64,000 nucleotides of DNA from an uncultured Lachnospiraceae bacterium (GTDB lineage Bacteria > Bacillota > Clostridia > Lachnospirales > Lachnospiraceae), in contig CACZBF010000004.1 of assembly GCA_902779355.1 (NCBI GenBank), positions 62,001 through 126,000 of the forward strand, written 5' to 3'. The position numbers were made by a program, and so were the translations under genes. Shown one piece after another: positions 41,511 to 49,479 of the stretch; position 1 is the stretch's first letter; each line of letters opens with the position of its first letter. A model generated the notes under the pieces. The model made no database searches. It saw nothing but the letters and a program-made list of their open reading frames with translations, and had not been told where the DNA came from.

Positions 41511-43034
41511 GTGAACAATTCGGTCATTCGTTATATTTTAGGACGGGTATTGCGACTGGAAGGGGTTTTTCTTCTACTGCCCTGTGTGGTGTCATTGATC
41601 TATCAGGACGAGGAAGGAGCTTGTTTCATCGGCACGGCCGCAGGCGCCTATCTGGTGGGATTCTTGTTAAGCCGCTTTAAACCGGCTGATTTTCATTTTG
41701 GTCTTAAGGAAGGCTGTATCGCCACGGCATTATCCTGGATTCTGATGAGTCTTGTGGGATGCCTTCCGTTTTTCCTGACCGGCGAAATTCCCTCATTTTT
41801 CGATGCGTTGTTTGAAACCGTATCCGGCTTTACGACCACGGGTGCTTCCATCCTGTCGGACGTGGAGGCGCTATCCCATACGGCGTTGTTTTGGCGCAGT
41901 TTTACACACTGGATCGGCGGTATGGGGGTTCTGGTCTTTTTGCTTGCGGTAGTGCCTCTTTCCGGCGGCTCAGGAACCAATCTGATGAAGGCAGAGAGCC
42001 CGGGCCCTTCTGTCGGAAAACTGGTGCCGAAAGCCGGCCAGACCGCGAGGCTCCTCTATTTTATCTACGTCGGGATGACGCTTGCGGAGATCCTGCTGCT
42101 TTTGATCGGAAAGGTGCCGGCGTTTGATGCAATTACCATCAGCCTTGGTACTGCGGGAACCGGTGGATTCGGCGTCCGTAACAGTAGCTGTGCGGAATAT
42201 TCGGTTTATGCGCAATGGGTGATCGCAATCTTTATGATGCTGTTTGGTGTCAACTTCAATATGTATTATCTGATCCTCTTTAGGCGCTTTCGGAAAGCGC
42301 TGAGTATGGAGGAGGTACGGACCTACTTCGGGATCATCGTGGCATCCACGATCGTGATCGCACTTACCATCTGTCATACCGCTTCGATGGTGTTCAAATC
42401 TGTGACGGATGCCTTTTTCCAGGTCAGTTCGATCATCACCACAACGGGATATTCGACGGTGGACTTTGACCTGTGGCCGCAGACAGCCCGCATGATCCTT
42501 GTATTCTTGATGTTTACCGGCGCCTGTGCCGGCAGTACCGGTGGCGGGATCAAGGTGTCGCGTGTCGTGCTCCTGCTTAAGACAGTGAAGAAGGAACTGA
42601 TCTACTATATCCACCCGAAGAGCATCAAGAAGATCCATATGGACGGAAAGGCTATCGAGCATGACGTACAGCGCTCCACAAACGTGTATTTTGTGACATT
42701 CTTTGCGATCTTTGTGACGTCCATGTTTCTGATCTCGTTTGAGAAAACAGATTTGGTGACGAGTTTTACCGCAGTGACAGCGACGATGAACAACATCGGC
42801 CCGGGTCTTTCCATGGTAGGACCGGCGCAAAACTATGGATTTTTCAGTAACTTTTCTAAATGTGTGCTCATGTTTGATATGCTGGCAGGGAGACTGGAGC
42901 TGTTCCCGCTGCTGATTTTGCTCAGCCCGCCGGCCTGGAAGGAGTTCTTGCAAAAACAGACTGTCATCCGCGAAAAGCGGTGGAAGGGATTCTTTAAAAA
43001 ACTTCGTTCGAAATCGGATGATGAAACATCATAA
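41511..43034 (+). CDS. trkH: Trk potassium transporter membrane subunit
   Basis: A 507-aa polytopic protein of the TrkH/KtrB family with four repeated membrane-pore-membrane units. Selectivity-filter-like segments are seen at TTTGASIL, GTGGFGV, TTTGYSTVDF and NNIGPGL. It moves K+ (sometimes Na+) with TrkA as the gating ring. GTG start with a distant RBS (cggag), right after trkA. It is the second gene of a five-gene operon running to the CPBP protease gene. Confidence 0.93.
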   Translation: MNNSVIRYILGRVLRLEGVFLLLPCVVSLIYQDEEGACFIGTAAGAYLVGFLLSRFKPADFHFGLKEGCIATALSWILMSLVGCLPFFLTGEIPSFFDALFETVSGFTTTGASILSDVEALSHTALFWRSFTHWIGGMGVLVFLLAVVPLSGGSGTNLMKAESPGPSVGKLVPKAGQTARLLYFIYVGMTLAEILLLLIGKVPAFDAITISLGTAGTGGFGVRNSSCAEYSVYAQWVIAIFMMLFGVNFNMYYLILFRRFRKALSMEEVRTYFGIIVASTIVIALTICHTASMVFKSVTDAFFQVSSIITTTGYSTVDFDLWPQTARMILVFLMFTGACAGSTGGGIKVSRVVLLLKTVKKELIYYIHPKSIKKIHMDGKAIEHDVQRSTNVYFVTFFAIFVTSMFLISFEKTDLVTSFTAVTATMNNIGPGLSMVGPAQNYGFFSNFSKCVLMFDMLAGRLELFPLLILLSPPAWKEFLQKQTVIREKRWKGFFKKLRSKSDDETS

Positions 43035-43049
43035 GGAGGAAAGAAAACA

Positions 43050-44138
43050 ATGGGAAAAACGATTTTGGATTATGATACCGTGCGGCTGGACGATGCGAAT
43101 GATCAGATCGTGATCATCGACCAGACGAAGCTGCCGGGGAAGATCGAACTGATCGAATTGAAAACGGCGGAGGAGATCTGGAATGCGATCTATCTGCTGC
43201 AGGTCAGAGGAGCGCCTGCGATCGGCGTAACGGCAGGGTTTGGCCTGTATCTGCTCGCAAAACAGATCAAGGCGGAAAGCTTTGATGCGTTTTATGCGGA
43301 GTTTAAAAAGCAAAAGGAGTATCTGGATTCTTCCAGACCGACGGCGGTAAACCTTTCCTGGGCGCTGCGCAGGATGGATGCCGTCGCGCAGGCAAATAAG
43401 GAAAAGCCGATCCCGGAGATTTTGAAGCTCCTTCATGACGAAGCGGTAGCGATCCAGGAGGAAGATATCCGTGTCTGCCGCGCGATCGGCGAACATGGCT
43501 TAACGCTCGTGAAACCGGGCGACGGGATTTTGACCCATTGCAATGCCGGACAGCTTGCCACCAGTAAATACGGGACGGCGACGGCGCCGATCTACCTCGG
43601 AGAAGAGAAAGGCTATCACTTCAAGGTGTTCTGTGATGAGACCAGACCGCTCCTGCAGGGTGCGCGTTTGACCTCCTTTGAGCTTCATTCCGCAGGGGTC
43701 GATACGACCCTGATCTGTGACAATATGTCCGCTTCTGTCATGCGGCAGGGCTGGGTCAATGCAGTGTTTGTCGGGTGCGACCGCGTGGCAGCCAACGGCG
43801 ATACCGCAAACAAGATCGGTACATCCGTCGTGGCGGCGGTGGCAGCGCGGTACAACGTACCGCTGTATATCTGTGCGCCGACTTCCACGATCGATATGGA
43901 GTGTCCGACGGGAGAGCAGATCAGGATCGAGCAGCGGAAACCGGAAGAAGTGACGGAGATGTGGTACAAAGAGCGTATGGCACCGGAGGGCGTTAAGGTT
44001 TATAACCCGGCGTTTGATGTGACCGATCATGAACTGATCGCCGGGATCGTGACGGAATACGGGGTGGCGAGAGCGCCGTATACCGAGTCGCTGAAAGGGA
44101 TTTTTAGGAAGAAAGCAGAGGAAGAGAAAAATGCCTGA
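43050..44138 (+). CDS. mtnA: S-methyl-5-thioribose-1-phosphate isomerase
   Basis: A 362-aa protein of the eIF-2B-like sugar isomerase family. It converts methylthioribose-1-phosphate to the ribulose form in methionine salvage. Visible motifs are LQVRGAPAIGVTAGFG, THCNAGQLATSKYGTA (catalytic Cys), DNMSASVM and VGCDRVAANGDTANKIGT (catalytic Asp). RBS aaggagg lies 9 nt before the ATG. It overlaps the mrp gene by 8 nt. No other methionine salvage genes are in the window. Confidence 0.95.
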   Translation: MGKTILDYDTVRLDDANDQIVIIDQTKLPGKIELIELKTAEEIWNAIYLLQVRGAPAIGVTAGFGLYLLAKQIKAESFDAFYAEFKKQKEYLDSSRPTAVNLSWALRRMDAVAQANKEKPIPEILKLLHDEAVAIQEEDIRVCRAIGEHGLTLVKPGDGILTHCNAGQLATSKYGTATAPIYLGEEKGYHFKVFCDETRPLLQGARLTSFELHSAGVDTTLICDNMSASVMRQGWVNAVFVGCDRVAANGDTANKIGTSVVAAVAARYNVPLYICAPTSTIDMECPTGEQIRIEQRKPEEVTEMWYKERMAPEGVKVYNPAFDVTDHELIAGIVTEYGVARAPYTESLKGIFRKKAEEEKNA

Positions 44139-44985
44139 GAACAGTTCATGCAGCAGTGCATCCAGCTGCAGCAAGGAAAGCTGTGAGGAATGCGCAAGCA
44201 ATCCGAAAAATAAGAAAGAGAGCTTTCAGACCGCCTGTAACGCGCATTCTTCGATCAAAAAAGTGATCGGTGTGATCAGCGGAAAAGGCGGCGTTGGCAA
44301 GTCGTTTGTGACCGGACATCTTGCGGCGGGACTTCGCCGGATGGGTTACGCTGTCGGCATCATGGATGCGGATATCACGGGTCCTTCTATTCCGAAAATG
44401 TACGGTGTGACGGGGACTGCCTACGGGAACGAAGAAGGAGAGATCCTTCCCATGGAAACGGGGGACGGGACGAAGATCATGTCCATCAATGTATTGATGG
44501 ATGACCCGGAAGCGCCGGTGATCTGGCGCGGGCCGGTGATCGCAGGCGCTGTGAAGCAGTTCTGGACAGACGTGGTCTGGGGAGAACTGGATTTTCTCCT
44601 TGTCGATATGCCGCCCGGCACCGGAGATGTGCCGTTGACCGTGTTCCAATCGTTGCCGCTGGATGGCGTCGTGATCGTAACGAGTCCGCAGGAACTCGTG
44701 CAGATGATCGTGAAAAAAGCCTATTCCATGGCAATGCAGATGAATGTGCCGGTGCTTGGCGTTGTGGAAAACTACAGTTTCTTAAAATGCCCGGATTGCG
44801 GGAAAGAGATCTCCCTGTTCGGAGAGAGCAGGATCGATGAGATTGCAAACGATCTTTCCATCCCGGTGCTTGGGAAACTCCCGCTCGATCCGGCCTATGC
44901 AAAAGAAGTGGACAGGGGTGCCTTTTATGAGACGGAGAATCCGTATCTTACGGAAGCCGTACAAACACTGAAAGGGTTACTATGA
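44131..44985 (+). CDS. Mrp/NBP35-type P-loop ATPase, iron-sulphur carrier
   Basis: A 284-aa cytoplasmic protein. It has a deviant Walker A SGKGGVGKS (~residues 50-58), LLVDMPPGTGD as Walker B, and a CPDC pair (KCPDCGKEI) near residue 215, which in this family bridges a 4Fe-4S cluster between subunits. The N-terminus is unusually Cys/Ser-rich (five cysteines in the first 27 residues) and may bind a second cluster. It starts inside the mtnA end and overlaps the next gene by 4 nt, so translation is probably coupled. Confidence 0.93.
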   Translation: MPENSSCSSASSCSKESCEECASNPKNKKESFQTACNAHSSIKKVIGVISGKGGVGKSFVTGHLAAGLRRMGYAVGIMDADITGPSIPKMYGVTGTAYGNEEGEILPMETGDGTKIMSINVLMDDPEAPVIWRGPVIAGAVKQFWTDVVWGELDFLLVDMPPGTGDVPLTVFQSLPLDGVVIVTSPQELVQMIVKKAYSMAMQMNVPVLGVVENYSFLKCPDCGKEISLFGESRIDEIANDLSIPVLGKLPLDPAYAKEVDRGAFYETENPYLTEAVQTLKGLL

Positions 44986-45836
44986 CAAAAAAGAAGAAGG
45001 TCGGCTGTTTTTTTGCAGCGATCTTGGTGCTTCCAATCTCCATCCTGGTACAGTATCTGGTGACGATCCCGATGACCGGGTTTACGGCGATCGGAATTCT
45101 TTCCTCCAATCTCAAGGAAGGCATTCCTGCCTCGGCGCTGGCGATGCAGCTTTACGAGGTTGTAAGCGGGGATTTGTTTACGGATATCCTCCAGATCGTA
45201 TACTCCGTTGCGGTGATCGCCCTTTTCGGATGGTGGCTCCGCGCGGAATTTAAAAAAGACGCAAAACCTGCTCTTAAAAAAGGGAAAACGTTGCTTGTTT
45301 TCCTGATCGGGTTATTCCTTTTGATGATCGGTCTGCAATATCTGACCGAGATCGTCTATGAAGGGATCGCGGCGGTGAGCCCCCAGACAGCAGAAGATTA
45401 TGAGATGCTTACGGAGATGGCCGGTATGGATGAGCCCACACCGTTGATGTATCTCTATGTGGTTGTGCTCGGGCCGATCGGCGAAGAATTGATGTTTCGC
45501 GGAGTTGTCTTGAAAAACTTCCGTCGCATCATGCCTTTTGCGTTTGCAAACATCCTGCAGGCGGTTTTGTTTGGCATCTATCATATGAACGTGATGCAGA
45601 GCCTTTATACGATCGTAGCAGGGCTGCTGTTCGGCCTGATCGCGGAAAAAGGCGGGAGAATGATGGATTCCATTCTGGCGCATATGATGTTTAACCTTCT
45701 CGGGATCACGGGCCTTTTGTACCTATGGGCGGACAACCCGTACTTCCAGTTCGTCTGGATGCCGGTCATGGTATTGACGCTGATCCTCGGATCGATGATG
45801 CTGTTCCCGAGAGACGAGAAGGCTGCGGAAGCATAA
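44982..45836 (+). CDS. CPBP family intramembrane metalloprotease
   Basis: A 284-aa protein with about six to eight hydrophobic segments. The CPBP/Abi signature is present: IGEELMFRG (the Glu-Glu pair and Arg), then a helix with FGIYHMN (the His) and MMFNLLG near the end. Members process prenylated or other membrane proteins, or give bacteriocin self-immunity; the substrate here is unknown. It is the last gene of the trkA-trkH-mtnA-mrp operon, overlapping mrp by 4 nt. Confidence 0.88.
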   Translation: MTKKKKVGCFFAAILVLPISILVQYLVTIPMTGFTAIGILSSNLKEGIPASALAMQLYEVVSGDLFTDILQIVYSVAVIALFGWWLRAEFKKDAKPALKKGKTLLVFLIGLFLLMIGLQYLTEIVYEGIAAVSPQTAEDYEMLTEMAGMDEPTPLMYLYVVVLGPIGEELMFRGVVLKNFRRIMPFAFANILQAVLFGIYHMNVMQSLYTIVAGLLFGLIAEKGGRMMDSILAHMMFNLLGITGLLYLWADNPYFQFVWMPVMVLTLILGSMMLFPRDEKAAEA

Positions 45837-45889
45837 AGAATCAAGCAAAAGCAGAGTAATTAAATAAAAAATTAATTTATAAAAACAAT

Positions 45890-45915
45890 CGCGGGCCAGA
45901 GGATTCTGACCCGCG
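45890..45915 (-). terminator. Terminator of the EF-hand protein gene (possibly bidirectional)
   Basis: CGCGGG and CAG pair with CTG and CCCGCG across a 6-nt loop with one mismatch. On the minus strand the stem is followed by ATTGTTTTTAT. It also lies 54 bp after the plus-strand CPBP gene. Confidence 0.65.
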
Positions 45916-45994
45916 AAGTCTGTCTGTCACTTTTGTTTCAAATCACTTTTGTACTTTTCTGCAATCGAACTGTCGGATTGCATGCTCTGTGTTG

Positions 45995-47062
45995 CTACTG
46001 TGCAAGATCTAACTGCTGGAGCGTTCCCATACCGCCGTTCTCATACAGGAAGATCCCTGTGGAGCGGATGCGGGCATTCGGTGCATTGCTTTCCAGCTGG
46101 TTCAGTGAGAACTCACTTTCGCAGCTGCCTAAATAGATGGCGCCCACACCGGCAGCACCGAGTCCGACCAGCTTGTCATTGCCGCTGCTGTCTTTGGACC
46201 AGATCATGAGGTCTTTGAAGACATCATCGGCTTCGTCGATCCAGCCGTTCTTGTCTTTGTCATAATGCGACAGATCGTAGAACCCGTTTCCGCTCTTCGT
46301 TCCGAACAGCTCCGTCCCGTCATTGATCTTGCCGTCGCCGTTTTTGTCCAGCGCAAGGAATCCGGAGCCCGGCCCGAGACGGCTGACCGCTTCCTCATGC
46401 CCGTCCGCATCGAGATCAAAATAGAACTTCTGGTCGCAGACATCTGCGGCATCACAGTCCATATTGATCACCAGGGGATCCGTAAACAACCCGCTTCCAA
46501 AGGAAAAGCTCCGGCTGTAGACTTCCGTGAAAGAGCGCGACATGGATAACTCCAGTGAAAAATTGATTTCGCGCCCGTCCGCTGTTTTGACCGTTCCGGT
46601 CGTCTCAAACGTCGTAGATTCCTCCTCGTGATAGCAGTATTCTTCCGAAAAACTTCCGGAGAACCCGCTTGAGAAGCCGCCCGACATGCCAAGCGACGAC
46701 GCCAGGTCCGTCAGCTCGAACCGCCTGCCGAATAACAACTGCCAGATATAGTCCATGCTGAAATAGCGGATCTTGCGCCTCGATGCGTTTTCGCCGTTGC
46801 TCGTGCTCCCGCTGCTCCGGTTGGACTTTCCGACATTTAAGCGTTCGATCAGATCGTCCAGTGAGTTGGAAAACTTTTTCCCGTCTTTCTCACTTTCTTT
46901 TTCCTGTGAAGAGTCAGGGAGCGTCGTGACCAAACCGGAGCCGTCTTTGTCTCCGAGGCTGAACACAGCGTTCTTTTTTCCCATAAAGGAGATCACATGG
47001 CTTTCTGATCGGGCATAGCTTCGCTTACTGCTCATTCCTACATCAGAAGATTGAATGATCAA
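45995..47062 (-). CDS. EF-hand-like calcium-binding protein of unknown function
   Basis: A 355-aa protein. TTG 47062 was chosen as the start because aaggagg lies 8 nt upstream; an earlier open frame to 47347 has no RBS. The N-terminal half is Ser/Lys-rich and low in complexity. A Ser/Phe/Gly-rich stretch follows (MSGGFSSGFSGSFSEE). The C-terminal ~130 residues contain Asp-rich calcium-loop motifs: DLDADGHEEA, LDKNGDGKINDG and YDKDKNGWIDEAD. This C-terminal layout is common in proteins of rumen and gut Lachnospiraceae and in flagellar or surface contexts. There is no signal peptide, so the location is unclear. Confidence 0.7.
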   Translation of the reverse strand: MIIQSSDVGMSSKRSYARSESHVISFMGKKNAVFSLGDKDGSGLVTTLPDSSQEKESEKDGKKFSNSLDDLIERLNVGKSNRSSGSTSNGENASRRKIRYFSMDYIWQLLFGRRFELTDLASSLGMSGGFSSGFSGSFSEEYCYHEEESTTFETTGTVKTADGREINFSLELSMSRSFTEVYSRSFSFGSGLFTDPLVINMDCDAADVCDQKFYFDLDADGHEEAVSRLGPGSGFLALDKNGDGKINDGTELFGTKSGNGFYDLSHYDKDKNGWIDEADDVFKDLMIWSKDSSGNDKLVGLGAAGVGAIYLGSCESEFSLNQLESNAPNARIRSTGIFLYENGGMGTLQQLDLAQ

Positions 47063-47348
47063 TAGAAATTCCTCCTTTGTGATGAGCAGGTTTTCCGTAT
47101 TCTGTTGAAAATAGCCTCCCTGCAGATTCCAAAGAAAAAAGACGTCTTTTTCTAAGAAAGTCCGTTTCTTAAAAAAATCCGTCCCTGGCACCTGCTGTCC
47201 TGATGGTTTGCCGCATCGGGATCCTGCGCTGCGGCATGGTTTTTTCACGCGTTCAATTACTATATCGGATCGTTGCGCGGATTTCTTGAGGGATGGATAG
47301 AATTTGATCAGGAATATGCAGGCTGCGGTTTGACATTCTGGAAACACG
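47063..47348. other. Long intergenic region with a GC hairpin
   Basis: About 350 bp separate the divergent EF-hand and histidine kinase genes. It contains a stem ATGCCGC / GCGGCA(T) near 47208-47236, and on the minus strand the string GTGCCAGGGACGGATTTTTTT. That string resembles the repetitive GTGCCAGGGACGG motif seen near REP-type elements in Bacillota. No gene is evident. Confidence 0.4.
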
Positions 47349-47377
47349 TTGAACCAAGAAAATCTATGTTATATACT
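47349..47377 (+). promoter_or_regulatory. Promoter of the phosphorelay operon
   Basis: TTGAAC (47349-47354), 17 bp and TATACT (47372-47377). A second TATAAT at 47382-47387 lacks a matching -35 box. Transcription would start about 30 nt before the ATG at 47416. Confidence 0.6.
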
Positions 47378-47415
47378 AGACTATAATACCTTAAAGAGAC
47401 ATATGGAGAGAAACC

Positions 47416-49479
47416 ATGGAAAATGATACTTTGAAGCACGGTATCAAAGAGAAGCTGACACTGTTCCTTACATCTCTGGCGGCCATCGCATTGATCATTG
47501 AGAATCTGGTCATGGGCTGGGAGATTTGGGCTCCCGCTGTGCTCATCATCATGATCATTCTGCTATGGACGGTACATTTTTCCAAGAAATTAGACCCGGA
47601 TTGGAAGGCATTCTTCTGTTTTCTCGTGGCTTTCCTGATCGTCTTCTATCATGGCGTTCATGAGAGCAGTTTCTTTGATAATGCGCTGGTGGTCGCCTTT
47701 GCCATGGTCGCTTACGCGTCTTTTAACCGGAAATATATGCTGCACCTGTTCCTGGTGGAGTTTCTTTTCCTGATGGCATGGCACTTGTTCAATATTGCGG
47801 GATGGACCGGGATCGAGTTTACTGCGCTCAATATATTCAGAATCCTGTTGCATATCGCGATCATTATTTTCGTCTATATCATTAATCTGAGAGCGATCAC
47901 CGAAAGACTGGAGAATGCGGAAGAGAACAGCCGGAAGAATGACCGGATCGAGGAATATGATGCCGACATGGAGGATTTTCTTTCCAACATCTCCCATGAG
48001 CTCCGGACACCGATCAATGTCGTGAACGGGATGTCGGATCTTTTGATCAAGCGGAACATCGGATACGAAGCCGAATCCATTAAGAATGCCGGGATCAGAC
48101 TGGCATACCAGATTGAAGACATTCAGGATTATACCGAATGCAAAAGAGGGAAAGTCATTCTGGAAGAAGAAGATTACATGAGCACTTCTTTGATCAATGA
48201 CGTGGTGGTCGGTTTTCGCATGCATGAGCGGCCGGATCTGGAACTTGTTGTGGATCTGGATCCGAGAGTCCCGGCAAAGATGAACGGAGATATCAAGAAG
48301 ATCCATAAGATTTTCAGGCATCTCCTTGAAAACGCTGTGAAGTTTACAAAGCGTGGCGGCATCCTTGTCAGGATGTACACGGAACAGACGGAAAACGGGA
48401 TCAATCTGTGCATCGAAATGACGGATACCGGGATCGGCATGGACAGGAAAGCCTTGGAATCTGTTGCCGGAGGGATGTATCAGGCGAATAAAAAGCGCAA
48501 TCGCAGTTCGGGAGGCATCGGACTGGGATTGTTTATCGTGTACGGATTCACGCATAGCATGGGCGGTTTTGTCAAGATAGAGAGCGAAAAAGGAAACGGG
48601 ACCACGGTCAGGATCACGATGCCGACGAAGGTGGTCGATCCGTCACCCTGCCTGAAGCTGTCCAGAGAATTATCCGGTGCGCTTCTGCTCCATATCAGGT
48701 CTGATAAATACAAGGTGTCCAGGATTCGCGATTTTTACCGGTTGATGGCCGGGAATCTTGCGGCAGGCATCCAGGCCCAGCTATATTCTGCGGAAACCGT
48801 CTATGATGTCGAACGCATGAAAGAAAAAACGGAGGTAGGCTTCATCTTTATGGGGCAGGAAGAGTACGAGGAAAACAAAGGGTACTTTGATGCTGCCTGC
48901 GAAGAGGGGATCGTGATCGTCGTATTGGCGGATCCGGGATACAAGCCAGATGCCGGAAGCCGTGTCCTCATCCTGCCAAAACCCCTGTATTCCTATCCCG
49001 TGATCAAGGTGCTGAATGAAGGCTTGAACGCCGGGGATCTGGGGATCGGGGATGATACTGCAAAACCGACCTTTGAAAATGTGCGTGCGCTGATCGTTGA
49101 TGACGAACCGATGAATCTGGTGGTTGCGTCAGGTATCTTCAAGGATTATGGAATGTCGGTCGATACGGCGGGGAGCGGGCGTGAAGCGATCTCCAAATAC
49201 CGTGAGAATGAGTATGATGTGGTATTTATGGATCATATGATGCCGGAAATGGACGGCGTGGAGGCAATGAAGCAGATCAGAGGCGTTGCGGATGATATGG
49301 GGCGAAATTCGATTATCGTAGCACTGACCGCCAATGTTGTTTCCGGCGCAAAAGAGATGTTTATCAGAGAAGGGTTCAACGGATTTATCGCCAAACCGAT
49401 CAATACGGCCGACTTTGAAAGAGTGATGTTGAGAGAACTCCCTGAAAAAAAGAGAGGCAAAGGGGGTGACGGGAGATGA
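47416..49479 (+). CDS. Membrane hybrid histidine kinase (HisKA-HATPase-REC)
   Basis: A 687-aa protein. Five to six transmembrane helices (residues ~12-160) have no large extracellular sensor. A short coiled coil leads to HisKA with the phospho-acceptor His194 in NISHELRTPIN. The ATPase domain shows NAVKFT, DTGIGMD and GGIGLGLFIVYG. A degenerate receiver-like region (~residues 410-540) is followed by a full receiver with VDDE, Asp606 in FMDHMMPEMDG and the Lys in FIAKP. It is the first gene of a five-gene signalling operon and overlaps the next by 4 nt. Phosphate would pass His194 to Asp606 and then probably to the HPt of the next protein. Confidence 0.9.
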   Translation: MENDTLKHGIKEKLTLFLTSLAAIALIIENLVMGWEIWAPAVLIIMIILLWTVHFSKKLDPDWKAFFCFLVAFLIVFYHGVHESSFFDNALVVAFAMVAYASFNRKYMLHLFLVEFLFLMAWHLFNIAGWTGIEFTALNIFRILLHIAIIIFVYIINLRAITERLENAEENSRKNDRIEEYDADMEDFLSNISHELRTPINVVNGMSDLLIKRNIGYEAESIKNAGIRLAYQIEDIQDYTECKRGKVILEEEDYMSTSLINDVVVGFRMHERPDLELVVDLDPRVPAKMNGDIKKIHKIFRHLLENAVKFTKRGGILVRMYTEQTENGINLCIEMTDTGIGMDRKALESVAGGMYQANKKRNRSSGGIGLGLFIVYGFTHSMGGFVKIESEKGNGTTVRITMPTKVVDPSPCLKLSRELSGALLLHIRSDKYKVSRIRDFYRLMAGNLAAGIQAQLYSAETVYDVERMKEKTEVGFIFMGQEEYEENKGYFDAACEEGIVIVVLADPGYKPDAGSRVLILPKPLYSYPVIKVLNEGLNAGDLGIGDDTAKPTFENVRALIVDDEPMNLVVASGIFKDYGMSVDTAGSGREAISKYRENEYDVVFMDHMMPEMDGVEAMKQIRGVADDMGRNSIIVALTANVVSGAKEMFIREGFNGFIAKPINTADFERVMLRELPEKKRGKGGDGR

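Noticed and set aside
47180-47260. Possible c-di-GMP-I riboswitch upstream of the EF-hand gene (GGCAAACCATC string on the minus strand)
   Set aside because: Only the short GGCAAACC string fits. The GAAA tetraloop, the second stem with its receptor, and the GGGACGCAAAGCC segment are absent.
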